This document shows, in pieces, positions 32,587 through 42,225 of a stretch of 64,000 bases of DNA (the stretch's first letter is position 1; every line of letters begins with the position of its first letter). Under the pieces are notes generated by a model. That model searched no databases and was not told where the DNA came from. It saw only the letters and a list, made by a program, of their open reading frames with translations. The translations under genes and the position numbers were made by a program. Location of the stretch: NCBI GenBank assembly GCA_902769875.1, contig CACXQV010000009.1:1-64000 (forward strand), read 5' to 3'. This DNA is from an uncultured Bacteroidia bacterium. Its GTDB lineage: Bacteria > Bacteroidota > Bacteroidia > Bacteroidales > F082.

Positions 32587-33350
32587 GTGACGCGAATGCC
32601 ATAGTAGAGGTCGTTGTAACGCTTGTTCGGGTCGGTGTAGCCCACGGGCTCTTGCATTCCCGTATCGTGATTGGTGAACACGCGGAAGTCGTAGTCGCGC
32701 AAGTCGCGGGTGCGGGCATAGGTCACTTCCAAGGCGATGGAAGCGTTGATCAGGCGCGTGTCGTTGAGCAGCAGGTAGCCGCCTTCGAGATGGAGGGCCG
32801 GGCCGCCTCGCATGCGGTCGTAGCCATATTCATAATCGCCCATGACTTGATTGATGTCGTTGAGCAAGGTGCGCGAAAAGTCGGTGCGGATGCGGGTGCG
32901 CAGATAGCCGAGGCCGCCTTGGACGAAGAAGCCGCTGTTAGGATTGGGGCCGAAAGGAAACAAATATCCCGCCTTGGCCTGCACATGGAAGCCGCGCTGG
33001 TTGACCTCCAGCATGGCGAAGCTGCCCGCAGCACCGATGATTTCGCCGGCATCGGTGGTGAGGCCCTCGCCGAAGATTTCAAGTCGGTCCACATTGAACT
33101 TGCTGCCGAAAATGAAGTTGGCATCGGCCGTCAGAAGCCAGTTGGTCTCGGTCTTGAAAGTGAAGCCACCGCCCACGTTGTGGCTGACGCCGAACAAGGC
33201 CTTGTTGTCCAATCCCGGAAAATGGAAGGCGTAGGTGGCCTGAAACATGGCCACGGGGATGGGAGCTTTCATGATGTCTTTGGGCTGCTGCGCCGCCACT
33301 TGGAGCGCAACGCCAAAGAGAAGAAACAAAGGTAGAAAAATCTTGCGCAT
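32535..33350 (-). CDS. Outer-membrane beta-barrel protein, function unknown
   Basis: A 271-residue exported protein. The signal peptide MRKIFLPLFLLFGVALQVAA ends at AQQ. The mature part alternates short amphipathic strands (NWLLTADANFIFGSKFNV, GFHVQAKAGYLFPFGPNP, GFFVQGGLGYLRTRI, ASIALEVTYARTRDL, YYGIRVTWNIP) as in small outer-membrane barrels with 8-12 strands. The last strand is followed by a short tail ending in three Tyr. No specific family was recognised. It ends within the start region of waaA, so the two are probably one operon with a link to envelope assembly (inference). Confidence 0.75.
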   Translation of the reverse strand: MRKIFLPLFLLFGVALQVAAQQPKDIMKAPIPVAMFQATYAFHFPGLDNKALFGVSHNVGGGFTFKTETNWLLTADANFIFGSKFNVDRLEIFGEGLTTDAGEIIGAAGSFAMLEVNQRGFHVQAKAGYLFPFGPNPNSGFFVQGGLGYLRTRIRTDFSRTLLNDINQVMGDYEYGYDRMRGGPALHLEGGYLLLNDTRLINASIALEVTYARTRDLRDYDFRVFTNHDTGMQEPVGYTDPNKRYNDLYYGIRVTWNIPTYQRRPEEFYYY

Positions 33351-33401
33351 AGTTTTTCTTTTTCTGATGAACGAACAAAACGCCCGTTTAGTATGGATTT
33401 G

Positions 33402-33409
33402 CAAAAATA
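33402..33409 (-). promoter_or_regulatory. -7 promoter element for the outer-membrane protein/waaA pair
   Basis: Minus-strand TATTTTTG followed by C, 52 bases before the start at 33350. Confidence 0.55.
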
Positions 33410-33463
33410 AGAAAAAAGGCCGCTTCGTGCGAAGCGACCTTCATTTTCCACATGAAAACATCA

Positions 33464-36400
33464 TCACATCTTCACCACGCGACGGATGATGGTCATGTCG
33501 CCCTTGCGGATGCGAAGCGTGTAGATGCCGCAGTCGAGGCCGTCGATTTGGCAGGCATCGTTCTCCACTTTCACACGGTTGACGAGCTTGCCTTCAACGG
33601 AATAGACCTCAACCCAAGTCATGCCTGCACACTCGATGGTGAACTTGTCGGTGGTCGGATTGGGGAAGATGTTCACCATACCGTCGTTCTCGTCCAAGCC
33701 CGTGAAGTAGTTGGCGCAGGCCTCGTTGGAATGAGCGGAGATGCCCTTTTCGTACACGGCCTTAACCGTAAAGCAGTGCTGCATATTGATGGCCATTTCG
33801 GTGTCGTTGTAATTGGGTTCCGTCAGGTTTTCGGCAATCAGTTCGCCATCGCGGTAAAGGTTGTAAGAGATGGCGCCGTCAACCGTATTCCATTCCATGG
33901 TGATATAGCCTTCATGCACATCGGTGATTCGGATTTCGGGAACCACGTTGATGACCTCGAAATCGAAGCGGGCAGTAAAGGCAACACAGTCGTCGCCATA
34001 GTCGGGCATAACTTCAATAAAGTGACTGCCTTCAAGGGCTGTTGTGTAGGAAGGTGTTTCAACCGTTTCGGGCAAAAGCCAATCGTTGTCGATCATCACT
34101 TTGTACGATTCGGCATCGCCGTTCCACGTAATGGTAACCAGGGCTCCATCAAAGGAAAAGTCGAAGCCATCCACACCGGCGCACACGTTTTGCGTCAGAC
34201 TGACCGGTTCGGAGTCGCAACCATAGTCGGAATGCGCCACCACGATGATTGAATTTGTTCCAACTTGGGCAGCAAATACGGCATCTGAAGAATAAACTGT
34301 TTGGACGTCCTCGCCGTTGCAAGTGACTTCATAATAGCTGTCGTGTGAGGCTCCATCCCAATCGAAATGCAACATACCGTCAGCATCCAATTTGACAAAT
34401 CTCAAGTTCTCGACAGGTTTGCAGATGCAAATCTCAATTCCTGAATCGAAGGTAAAGCAACCATCGACGACAGGACGCACCACGACCGAGGTCAAGCCTT
34501 CCTCCACCTCGAAAATGTAGTGCGTTTCCTCGACCGTTGCCACAACCTCACCTTGGACTTCCACCTCATAAGTGCCGACACCCTCAACGGCATCCCAAAG
34601 CACAGTGGCGGTGAGGTCTTCCAACACATAATTCAAATTCTCCACCGCTCCAATCACGCAGACCTGCATATGGGCATCCTTTTCGCAACCCTCAAAGACG
34701 GCCTTCACAGCCACATCGTGCCGACCCACGGCCACATTGAAGGCGTATGTCAATTCGTTGGTCGTTCCAACGGGCTCGTCATCCATAAAGATTTGATATT
34801 CAACCAAACCCGTCGGATCTTCGGGAGCCTCCCAAGTGAGGGTAAGCAGCAAATCCTCATCCAAAGTGTAGTCCAGATTTCGCACAGGCATACACGAAGT
34901 GACTTCAACCGAAATGCAGACAAATTCGCTTTGGCAGCCGTCGTAGGCGGCATAGACGCAATAGTCGTATTCGCCATCGGCCATTTCGGGGTCGGTGAAG
35001 GTCAAATCCTCAACCAAGTCGAGCAACTCGGTGCCACGATACACTTCGTACCAAGCGGGCGAGCCGTTTTCGGGGGCTTCCCAAGTGAGGATGACATCGT
35101 GTCCGTCCAGCTCGTAGGCGAGGTTACGCACGGGGTCGCAGAAATCGGCCGCACCGCTGCCGCCGCTGCAATTGATTTGGAAGGTGCGCGAGCCGCTGAA
35201 GCCGCCACTGTTTTGGAAGATGACCGATCCGTCCTCGTAGGTGATTTCGAAGCTGCATTCCGAGGTCCACTGGCCGTTGGTCCATGTCAGGGTGATGGAA
35301 GAGCCTGAGGCCAATTCACGGGTATAGGTAGCCGAACTGCCGTTTGCCACCGCCATTTGCTCGGAAGGCGTGCCGTCGGAATAAGTCACGTTGAGGTAGT
35401 TGCCTTGCCAGCCGTCGCCATAAGAGTCGTGAAGGCTGAAGATGACGTTGCACGAATTCCTGTAGTTGAAATTGAGCACCGTCGTCCTACCAGCGGCATC
35501 AACCAAAGTGAGGGTGAAAGGAATGACGAAATCGGCAGGGGTGGCGGCATCAAGGGTGACGTTGTAGTCGGCAAAAGCCATCAGGCCTGCGCCAATCGTG
35601 CTGTAGCTTTTCTCGGTTTCGTTCAGGGTGATAAACTCATAATCGGTTGACAAAGTTCCTGTGACCATCTGGGCCAATTCGTTGCCGGCATTATCGACGA
35701 AGATGCGCAAGTCGGCGGTTTCGCCCGGATTGAGAAGGCTGTTGTTGTTGTCATCGTTCAGCACGACGGTGGTGCCGTATTGCAGAATGTAGTCGTACAC
35801 CGGCACATTGTCGGAGAAGACGCCTGTCTCCTCGCCATTAACCATCACCGTAAAGTTGAACCGGATCCTTTCGTTGCCTTGCACTTGGTCGTTGACCGAG
35901 AAGGCGAAGGCGTCTTCAACGGTAAGGGTTTCGCCAGCCGCAAAGTCGGGGAACTGGGCCTCGTTGTCGGTAATGGTGACATTCGGGTCATCGGTGGCGA
36001 GCCTCACGGTGACATTGCCCACAGGGTCTTCGGTGAAGTTTTGCATCGTGACCGACATTGTGACCGCCTCGTTGGGATTGAGGTGATGGTTGTTGTTGCC
36101 CAAGGGGTCGTTGATGGTGAAGCTGTTGTAGCGGATGGCACCCAATTGGATGGCCTCCATGGCCGCTACAACGTTGATGCGGCCAAAGCCGAAAGTGTTG
36201 CTCTTGCCTTCAGACAGCGGCACGGCGGTTTCTTCGAGGATGCGGCAAACGTCGGCGGGCGTCAGGTTGATGTCCTTGCTCAGCATGAGGGCCATGCAGC
36301 CAGCCGCGCAAGGCGTGGCCATCGAGGTGCCGCTCATACTCGTGTAGCCATTGTTGCCTTGATAGTCCAACGACTTGATGTCGACGCCGGGGGCGCACAC

Positions 36401-37609
36401 GTCGGGGCGGATGAGACCTATTCCGGGTTGGTAGGGATAGTCGCCAAAGGTGGTGTTCGTCCAAGTGACGGGGCCACGCGAGGTGAAATAGGCCGCAGCG
36501 TCGTTATAGTCGACGGCGCCGATACACACGGAGCAGGTCAGGTCGCCGGGGTTCTGGCCTTGCACCTCATCCATATAAGGCGGAGGGCAACTGCCCGGCA
36601 CACGCACGTTGTTCGGAATAGGATATTGCCAAGTGCTGTTGCCCTCGTTGCCGGCAGCGATGGCGGCCACCACTCCGGCATCCAAGGCGGCCACACACAT
36701 ATTGCGGAGCAAAGTGCGCTCAGGGATGGTCGAACTGGCTATGCCCAACGACATGCTGAACAAATCGCAGCCGTGCTCAACAGCCCATTGGATACCGGCC
36801 GCGATGGGGTCGGCACCGCCGCCGCCTTGCGAGTTCAAGCACTTGACGGCCATCAGCGTGGCATCGGGAGCCATGCCCGTTTGCGAGCCGGCCGTGCCAT
36901 CGCCCAACACCGTTCCGGCGCAGTGCGAGCCGTGGCCTTGGTCGTCCATTGGGTTGTTGTCGTTGTTATACACGTCGTAGCCGTGATGGGGAAACTCCTC
37001 GCCGCCGTCCCAAAGATGGTCGGCCACGTCAACATGGTTGTAGTTGACGCCCGTATCGATGACGGCTACCACAACGCCTTGGCCGGTGTAGCCCGTTTCC
37101 CACACTTGGTTGGCACCCACTTGGATGACATTCGGCGTGATTTCGCGAGTGGCCGAAGCAGGCCGGGCCTCCTCACCGTCGGGAAGCCAATTGCGCTCGA
37201 TGGCATAGCCCATCATGGCAATGTCGTTGCGTTGCGCCAAGTTTTCGATGGCGGTCTTGTTGGCATCCACACTCAAGGCATTGGCCATCCAAAGGATGGT
37301 AGGCTCGTTGGTCATGCCGTTGCGTTGCATCTCGGCAAGTTGGCGGCGCAGGTCGTATTGCGAGGCGTTGGAGAACTCCTTCAACTCGTTGACCACAAAC
37401 TCGCGCCGCTCGGCGCGATTGACAAAATAGTCGGCACGACGGTTCAATTGCGCACGGTCGTACTGCGACTTCATGATGACGATGATCCTGATTTTCTCAT
37501 CATCGGCGCGGCGGCCCATCTCTTCGCTCAAGAGCGGGTCGATGACATTCTGGGCAAAGCCCCCGATAGCGAGGACGGCCAGAAGGATAGCGAATAACAG
37601 TTTTTTCAT
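33464..37609 (-). CDS. S8 family (subtilisin-like) serine peptidase with T9SS sorting domain
   Basis: A 1381-residue secreted protease. The start MKKLLFAILLAVLAIGGFAQ is a signal peptide; an upstream Met would add 11 residues and spoil it. A pro-domain occupies about 21-150. The subtilase domain has Asp185 (VAVIDTGVN), His226 (GHGSHCAGT), oxyanion Asn320 (AAGNEG) and Ser428 (SGTSMATP), so the triad is complete. Beyond about 480 come CARDB-like and Fn3-like beta domains with a repeated pattern (PVRNLDYTLDE, PVENLRFVKLD). The C-terminal sorting domain begins VNIFPNPTTDKFTIE and ends VVKM. Likely substrates are extracellular proteins. It is the largest minus-strand gene here and is divergent from the M16 gene. 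Confidence 0.93.
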   Translation of the reverse strand: MKKLLFAILLAVLAIGGFAQNVIDPLLSEEMGRRADDEKIRIIVIMKSQYDRAQLNRRADYFVNRAERREFVVNELKEFSNASQYDLRRQLAEMQRNGMTNEPTILWMANALSVDANKTAIENLAQRNDIAMMGYAIERNWLPDGEEARPASATREITPNVIQVGANQVWETGYTGQGVVVAVIDTGVNYNHVDVADHLWDGGEEFPHHGYDVYNNDNNPMDDQGHGSHCAGTVLGDGTAGSQTGMAPDATLMAVKCLNSQGGGGADPIAAGIQWAVEHGCDLFSMSLGIASSTIPERTLLRNMCVAALDAGVVAAIAAGNEGNSTWQYPIPNNVRVPGSCPPPYMDEVQGQNPGDLTCSVCIGAVDYNDAAAYFTSRGPVTWTNTTFGDYPYQPGIGLIRPDVCAPGVDIKSLDYQGNNGYTSMSGTSMATPCAAGCMALMLSKDINLTPADVCRILEETAVPLSEGKSNTFGFGRINVVAAMEAIQLGAIRYNSFTINDPLGNNNHHLNPNEAVTMSVTMQNFTEDPVGNVTVRLATDDPNVTITDNEAQFPDFAAGETLTVEDAFAFSVNDQVQGNERIRFNFTVMVNGEETGVFSDNVPVYDYILQYGTTVVLNDDNNNSLLNPGETADLRIFVDNAGNELAQMVTGTLSTDYEFITLNETEKSYSTIGAGLMAFADYNVTLDAATPADFVIPFTLTLVDAAGRTTVLNFNYRNSCNVIFSLHDSYGDGWQGNYLNVTYSDGTPSEQMAVANGSSATYTRELASGSSITLTWTNGQWTSECSFEITYEDGSVIFQNSGGFSGSRTFQINCSGGSGAADFCDPVRNLAYELDGHDVILTWEAPENGSPAWYEVYRGTELLDLVEDLTFTDPEMADGEYDYCVYAAYDGCQSEFVCISVEVTSCMPVRNLDYTLDEDLLLTLTWEAPEDPTGLVEYQIFMDDEPVGTTNELTYAFNVAVGRHDVAVKAVFEGCEKDAHMQVCVIGAVENLNYVLEDLTATVLWDAVEGVGTYEVEVQGEVVATVEETHYIFEVEEGLTSVVVRPVVDGCFTFDSGIEICICKPVENLRFVKLDADGMLHFDWDGASHDSYYEVTCNGEDVQTVYSSDAVFAAQVGTNSIIVVAHSDYGCDSEPVSLTQNVCAGVDGFDFSFDGALVTITWNGDAESYKVMIDNDWLLPETVETPSYTTALEGSHFIEVMPDYGDDCVAFTARFDFEVINVVPEIRITDVHEGYITMEWNTVDGAISYNLYRDGELIAENLTEPNYNDTEMAINMQHCFTVKAVYEKGISAHSNEACANYFTGLDENDGMVNIFPNPTTDKFTIECAGMTWVEVYSVEGKLVNRVKVENDACQIDGLDCGIYTLRIRKGDMTIIRRVVKM

Positions 37610-37639
37610 ATTGATAAAGATATTGGATTTTACAAGGCG

Positions 37640-37647
37640 CAAAGTTA
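37640..37647 (-). promoter_or_regulatory. -7 promoter element for the S8 peptidase gene
   Basis: Minus-strand TAACTTTG followed by C, 31 bases before the start at 37609, divergent from the element at 37668. Confidence 0.55.
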
Positions 37648-37667
37648 TGAATGTTTTCTGTTTGTCG

Positions 37668-37675
37668 TATCTTTG
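37668..37675 (+). promoter_or_regulatory. -7 promoter element for the M16 peptidase gene
   Basis: TATCTTTG followed by C, 21 bases before the start at 37696. Two divergent promoters lie within 36 bases. Confidence 0.62.
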
Positions 37676-37695
37676 CAGCCGATTTTTTGAGCATA

Positions 37696-38934
37696 ATGGA
37701 AAACAAATATTACGAATCTGTCTTAGACAACGGGATTAGGCTGATACACAAGGAGAAACAAGGAGAAATTGCGCACTTGGCGCTGATGGTCGAAACGGGC
37801 ACGAGGGATGAGAGGGCCCACGAAAACGGCCTCGCCCACTTTGTGGAACACACCATCTTCAAAGGGACGCAAAACCGCAAAGCCTATCACATACTGAGCT
37901 GCTTGGACAACGTGGGCGGCGACCTTAACGCCTTCACCACCAAGGAAGAAACCTGTATCCAAGCCACTTTCTTGAAACAGCACTACAAGCGAAGCCTCGA
38001 CCTCTTTGCCGACATCGCCTTCCGTTCCACTTTCCCCGAAAACGAGCTGGCCAAGGAAAAGGAAGTCATATTGGACGAAATCAATTCCTATTTGGATTCA
38101 CCTTCCGACGAGATTTACGACCTCTTTGAGGAAATGGCCTTCAAAGGGCATCCGTTGTCGCGCAACATATTGGGAACCACAGAATTGGTGAAAGGCTACA
38201 AGCGTCAAGACATCCTCGACTTCATGACCCACAACTACAGCACCGACCAGATGATTCTGGCCTCTATCGGCGATTTGAGCTTCAAGGAATTCGAGAGATT
38301 GGCCACCACCTATTTCGGAAACCAGCCGGCACACATCATAGACAAAAAACGCGAGGCTTTCAAAGGCTACGAGCCCGAAAACCGCTTCGAAACGCGAAAC
38401 AACCACCTGAGCCACTGCATCATAGGCGGCATCGCGCCTGAGTTTTGCAGCAAACTGAAAATGCCCATCGTGATGCTCAACAACGTGCTTGGCGGCCCCG
38501 CGATGAGTTCGCGCCTCGGCCTCAACATCCGCGAGAAATACGGTTTTGCCTACAGCATCGAGTCGCAATACACCGCCTATAGCGACACGGGGCTCATCAG
38601 CGTCTATATGGGTGTCGACCCCGACTCGTTGGAGAAAGCCATCGGATTGGTTTACAAGGAAATCGACAAGCTATGCCAGCAGAAACTTGGCACAATGCAA
38701 TTGCAACACGCCAAGCAGCAACTCATCGGGCAAGTCGCATTGAGCTACGAAAGCGGCATGAACGAGCTTCTTGGCGTCACTCGGTCGTTGCTCATGGGCG
38801 AGCCGATCGAATATATGGACGACATCATCCGCAAGGTGGAAGCGGTCAGCGCCAACGATATTCTGGAAGTGGCCAATCAGGTATTCGACCGGAAGCAACT
38901 GAGCCAAATCGTGTTTAAGGGAGTGGAAAGCTGA
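37696..38934 (+). CDS. M16 family (insulinase/mitochondrial processing peptidase-like) zinc peptidase
   Basis: A 412-residue soluble protein starting MENKYYESVLDNGIRLIHKE, with no signal peptide. The inverted zinc motif HFVEH is at residues 48-52, and the downstream acidic segment KEKEVILDEINSYLDSPSDE supplies the third ligand. The C-terminal domain contains the substrate-binding RLGLNIREKYGFAYSIES block, usual for single-chain bacterial M16 peptidases of roughly this length. Cytoplasmic processing of peptides is the family role; the specific substrate is unknown. An upstream in-frame start would add 15 residues across the promoter and was rejected. Confidence 0.92.
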   Translation: MENKYYESVLDNGIRLIHKEKQGEIAHLALMVETGTRDERAHENGLAHFVEHTIFKGTQNRKAYHILSCLDNVGGDLNAFTTKEETCIQATFLKQHYKRSLDLFADIAFRSTFPENELAKEKEVILDEINSYLDSPSDEIYDLFEEMAFKGHPLSRNILGTTELVKGYKRQDILDFMTHNYSTDQMILASIGDLSFKEFERLATTYFGNQPAHIIDKKREAFKGYEPENRFETRNNHLSHCIIGGIAPEFCSKLKMPIVMLNNVLGGPAMSSRLGLNIREKYGFAYSIESQYTAYSDTGLISVYMGVDPDSLEKAIGLVYKEIDKLCQQKLGTMQLQHAKQQLIGQVALSYESGMNELLGVTRSLLMGEPIEYMDDIIRKVEAVSANDILEVANQVFDRKQLSQIVFKGVES

Positions 38935-39233
38935 AGTCGGGAGCGACAGAGCAAACAATTCGATTCAAACGGAAAAATCAGGATTGAAACTGAATTTTCA
39001 TAAATTGAAACGTAGTTTTCAAAAAAAATGAAGGATTCCTATTCAATTGGAATTCATTCTTTTGTCATACATAGCGAAAAATAATTGAAAAAAAGGCTTG
39101 ACAAAACATTTTCAGATTGTAATTTTGCGGTATCGAAACGGAAAAACAATATATTGAAGCGGAAAAATTACATCCAAAATCACAACCAAAACACAACAAA
39201 CCAAATCATCAACCTCATAAAAACACCAAAGCC
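38935..39233 (+). promoter_or_regulatory. AT-rich intergenic region with promoter for the following T9SS gene
   Basis: A 299-base gap. TAATTTTG followed by C at 39120-39127 is a good -7 element, with TTGACAAAAC about 28 bases upstream. The words GAAACGGAAAAA and TTGAAGCGGAAAAA repeat loosely. No gene is seen. Confidence 0.5.
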
Positions 39234-40694
39234 ATGAAGACAAAACTCTACACCCTCATCGCCGGCCTGCTGATGGCCGCCTGCATCACGAGCTACGGAC
39301 AGGAAATCGTCAGCGAGTTTTCGCCCAACAACATCAGCATCTATTCCAACATAGTGGAAACCTCCGACAATCATTTGCTCGTCGGAAGCTGTACCAATTT
39401 GCACAGCCGCGAATATGTGGTTTACAAAACGACCCCTGAAGGCCTTTTCATGGACAGCGTGGTTTTCTACAACGAATACCAACTGCTTGAAATCCCTTCG
39501 GTGGCCGACACTTTCCTTCTCGTAGGCTTTTCAATCGACAACCCCGGCAACATCTACAGCCTCAAGCTCACGAGCATCGATGCCGCTTTGAACACCATCA
39601 ACGAAGCCCTCATCCCTATCGGCGAACATCTGTATCGCTTTTGGGACTACATCGTCTTCATCAACCCCAACAAAGAAATCATTTTCCCTTACAGCACTGG
39701 AAACGGCGACAAGTTCCACATCCTGCGGCTTGACCCCGACTTCGAGGTGATAGAAGACAAAATCGCTCCTGAAATAGCTCGCGGCACTTGGGACAGCAAC
39801 TACACAAGCGATTCCGTCATGTATTATACCCACATCGGCATCAGCAACGAAACGCCTTTGGAATACCACTGCCTTGGCTTTTACAAAGACGTGACTGACA
39901 ACGTGATATTCGTCAATCACGTCCTCGACAGCGACTTCAACTGGACAGAAAGCACCGTGCTGAGTCCATACGACGAAAGCTCCTCCTTTACTGAAGATGT
40001 TCTCACGGCCTATACCCCCATCAAGTCGGCACAGGACGGCGAAAGATCCAATCTCATGACCACCTATCTGAACTCCCCTAACTACAACTCGTCTGCCATC
40101 ATCAAGTATAACGACAAGAACATCCCAGTGGCGATGCACACATTCACGGAAGGGCATCTCTCATTGGGCTTGGGACAGATTGTCGCCAAAGACTACAACA
40201 CCATCTATTTCACCCACAAATGCTTTGGCTCGCACACGGCTTCACACCTCGTCAGATTGAATGGCGACCTTGACATCGCTTGGGAATTGCCCTTGCCTTG
40301 CCAAACTGGGACAACAGCCGTATTGAATTGCCTGAAAGTGTTGGAAAACAACGACATCTTAGTTGGAGCCATTTTGTATTACCAAAACTTAGCCCCTAAA
40401 CTCAAGATATACATCATCCGCGACGACGACCCGACCACCATCCCAGAAACGGCGACTTTCGAGAAGCCCTTCACCCTCTACCCCAACCCCGTGAAAGACC
40501 AACTGACCCTCCGCTTCGACGACGGCGCAGAGCCTGAGAGCGTTGAAATCTTCGACCTGCAAGGCCGTTTGGTCGGCTCAAAGGCCAACGGTCTGGAAAG
40601 CATCGACATCAGCAAAATGCCAACGGGAATCTACACATTGCGCATCACGATGAAAGACGGGGCAACCTACCATGAAAAGATATTGAAAGAATAA
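39234..40694 (+). CDS. T9SS-sorted secreted protein, function unknown
   Basis: A 486-residue exported protein. The signal peptide MKTKLYTLIAGLLMAACITSYGQ contains a Cys but not a good lipobox. The body is built of repeating beta-hairpins with the pattern seen in kelch/WD-like propellers (NHLLVGSCTN, TFLLVGFSID, NTIYFTHKCF, NDILVGAILYY), suggesting a beta-propeller (inference). It ends in a T9SS type A domain (FTLYPNPVKDQLTLRFDD, then GIYTLRITM). No catalytic motif is seen. Own promoter; followed by a perfect hairpin shared with purE. Confidence 0.8.
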   Translation: MKTKLYTLIAGLLMAACITSYGQEIVSEFSPNNISIYSNIVETSDNHLLVGSCTNLHSREYVVYKTTPEGLFMDSVVFYNEYQLLEIPSVADTFLLVGFSIDNPGNIYSLKLTSIDAALNTINEALIPIGEHLYRFWDYIVFINPNKEIIFPYSTGNGDKFHILRLDPDFEVIEDKIAPEIARGTWDSNYTSDSVMYYTHIGISNETPLEYHCLGFYKDVTDNVIFVNHVLDSDFNWTESTVLSPYDESSSFTEDVLTAYTPIKSAQDGERSNLMTTYLNSPNYNSSAIIKYNDKNIPVAMHTFTEGHLSLGLGQIVAKDYNTIYFTHKCFGSHTASHLVRLNGDLDIAWELPLPCQTGTTAVLNCLKVLENNDILVGAILYYQNLAPKLKIYIIRDDDPTTIPETATFEKPFTLYPNPVKDQLTLRFDDGAEPESVEIFDLQGRLVGSKANGLESIDISKMPTGIYTLRITMKDGATYHEKILKE

Positions 40695-40736
40695 AGTAAG
40701 GCTTTTTCTTCATAATGATTTGATTTTAGTTGAGTT

Positions 40737-40764
40737 GTAGAGACGGTGCGTGCACCGTCTCTAC
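40737..40764. terminator. Perfect hairpin between convergent genes, putative bidirectional terminator
   Basis: A 13-bp perfect stem, GTAGAGACGGTGC with GCACCGTCTCTAC around GT, followed by TGTTTTT on the plus side. The same GTAGAGAC motif is common as an intergenic repeat in Bacteroidales. Confidence 0.7.
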
Positions 40765-40809
40765 TGTTTTTCTGAAGATTCACGAAAAACTTGTTTCCCA
40801 AAAACCAAA

Positions 40810-41316
40810 TCAATTCGTCTTGAACTTGTAATTCACCTCTTTCAGTTCGGCGTTGGCCTTCGTAATCTTGTTCTTCAGGTTTTCCTTGTAATTCAACACT
40901 TTGGCTGCTATCTGCACATCGCTGAGAGCCAACATTTCGGCAGCGAGGATGGCGGCGTTCAAGGCACCGTTCACGCCCACCGTGGCCACGGGAATGCCGG
41001 GAGGCATTTGGATGATGGACAGCATGGCGTCCAAGCCGTCGAGCATGCCTTTCACCGGCACGCCGATGACGGGCAAGGTGGTGTTGGCGGCAATCACGCC
41101 CGGCAAGGCGGCAGCCATGCCAGCGGCGGCGATAATCACTTTGATGCCACGGCCTTGGGCTTCGCGGGCAAATTGTTCAACCTCGTGCGGCGTGCGATGC
41201 GCGCTGAGGGCGTTCATCTCAAACGGGATTTCCATCTCGTCGAAGAACTGTGCGGCTTTTTCGAGAACGGGAAGGTCGCTGGTGCTTCCCATGATGATGC
41301 TTACTATCGGGGTCAT
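40810..41316 (-). CDS. purE: N5-carboxyaminoimidazole ribonucleotide mutase (class I PurE)
   Basis: A 168-residue cytoplasmic enzyme that converts N5-CAIR to CAIR in de novo purine synthesis. Family motifs include IIMGSTSDLPVLEKA (phosphate/CO2 site), SAHRTPHEVEQFA with the catalytic His, AAAGMAAALPGVIAANTTLP and GVPVKGMLDGLDAMLSIIQM. The length is normal for PurE. No purK is adjacent. Its likely promoter at 41482-41489 is on the far side of a MITE-like repeat, so that repeat is transcribed in the purE leader. Confidence 0.95.
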   Translation of the reverse strand: MTPIVSIIMGSTSDLPVLEKAAQFFDEMEIPFEMNALSAHRTPHEVEQFAREAQGRGIKVIIAAAGMAAALPGVIAANTTLPVIGVPVKGMLDGLDAMLSIIQMPPGIPVATVGVNGALNAAILAAEMLALSDVQIAAKVLNYKENLKNKITKANAELKEVNYKFKTN

Positions 41317-41332
41317 AATTTTCTGTTTTTTG

Positions 41333-41469
41333 TCACAAAACCTTCAAAACCTGCAAAACCCTTTTGTTGCTTGGGAAATTCGCCAACCGGTTTTTTCCCT
41401 GCGGCGAGGCGGTTGCCGAGCCGCATCCTTTCATAATTGAAGTTTTGCATTGTTTTGAGAGTTTTGTGA
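41333..41469. repeat. MITE-like element with TCACAAAAC...GTTTTGTGA ends (copy 1)
   Basis: 137 bp with imperfect terminal inverted repeats of about 28 bases. The core contains CGCCAACCGG and GCGGTTGCCGAGCCGC. A same-orientation relative is at 42800-42933, so the two bracket hpt and adk. Confidence 0.85.
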
Positions 41470-41481
41470 TTAATTGCTCCG

Positions 41482-41489
41482 CAAAAGTA
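41482..41489 (-). promoter_or_regulatory. -7 promoter element for purE
   Basis: Minus-strand TACTTTTG followed by C. The 166-base leader to the start at 41316 contains the MITE-like repeat. Confidence 0.5.
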
Positions 41490-41530
41490 GTTTTTTTCCC
41501 AATGCGGTTGACCCAATGGAAGCATTTTGT

Positions 41531-41538
41531 ATATTTGT
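41531..41538 (+). promoter_or_regulatory. -7 promoter element for hpt
   Basis: TATATTTG, followed here by T rather than C, 44 bases before the start at 41582. Confidence 0.55.
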
Positions 41539-41581
41539 GTCGCCTTACCCACACGGGCAAGAAAAATTCAATCCTTTGAAA

Positions 41582-42121
41582 ATGAAAACAGTAAAAGTTT
41601 TAGACAAGGAATTTGGGCTGTATATCCCCCAAGAAAAAATCGAGGCCGAAATCCAAAATGTGGCCGACCAAATCAGCCGCGATATGGAAGGCATGAATCC
41701 GCTGTTTCTCGTGGTGCTCAACGGGGCGTTCATGTTCGCCTCCGAACTGTTCAAGCGCGTGACCATCCCCTGCGAAATCAGTTTCGTAAAACTATCGTCA
41801 TACGCTGGCACCGAGACCACCAATGTCATCCGCGAACTCATTGGCTTGGACCATCCTTTGGACGGTCGCCATGTGGTCATCGTGGAGGACATCGTCGACA
41901 CCGGCCACACCATGCGCTACACCATCAAGAAGCTCCGCGACCTGAAAGCCGCCGATGTGCGCATTGCCACGCTGTTCTTCAAGCCCAACTCGTTCCAATA
42001 TGACTATCCCATCGACTACAAGGGCATGGACATTGGCAACGAGTTCATCGTGGGCTACGGCCTTGATTATGACCAACAAGGAAGAAATTTACCGGATATT
42101 TATAAGATTATTGAGCGGTAA
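41582..42121 (+). CDS. hpt: Hypoxanthine phosphoribosyltransferase
   Basis: A 179-residue cytoplasmic purine-salvage enzyme making IMP/GMP from hypoxanthine or guanine and PRPP. The PRPP-binding motif is VVIVEDIVDTGHTM. LVVLNGAFMFASELF and FVKLSSYAGTETTN are the substrate-loop segments, and GMDIGNEFIVGYGLDYDQ is the base-recognition region. I chose ATG at 41582 (MKTVKVLDKEFGLYIP) because upstream in-frame codons run through the promoter. Together with adk downstream it forms a nucleotide-salvage pair. Confidence 0.94.
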   Translation: MKTVKVLDKEFGLYIPQEKIEAEIQNVADQISRDMEGMNPLFLVVLNGAFMFASELFKRVTIPCEISFVKLSSYAGTETTNVIRELIGLDHPLDGRHVVIVEDIVDTGHTMRYTIKKLRDLKAADVRIATLFFKPNSFQYDYPIDYKGMDIGNEFIVGYGLDYDQQGRNLPDIYKIIER

Positions 42122-42217
42122 GCCATAAGCAGTAAGCCAACGGCCAATGGCCAATGGCCAATAGCCAACAGCCAACAGCCAATCAATTCAACAATTCAAC
42201 GACCAGCAATTCAACAA
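42122..42217 (+). repeat. GCCAACA/GCCAATG heptamer array plus CAATTCAAC words before adk
   Basis: About seven degenerate 7-bp units (GCCAACG, GCCAATG, GCCAATA, GCCAACA) from about 42136 to 42182 are followed by CAATTCAACAATTCAAC. This is the same arrangement as 8175-8288, again immediately before a gene. Confidence 0.85.
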
Positions 42218-42225
42218 AACATACT

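Noticed and set aside
35780-37597. Long open frame (about 605 codons) on the plus strand inside the S8 peptidase gene
   Set aside because: It lies antisense to a well-supported protease with an intact catalytic triad, and its sequence shows no domain; a codon-bias shadow.
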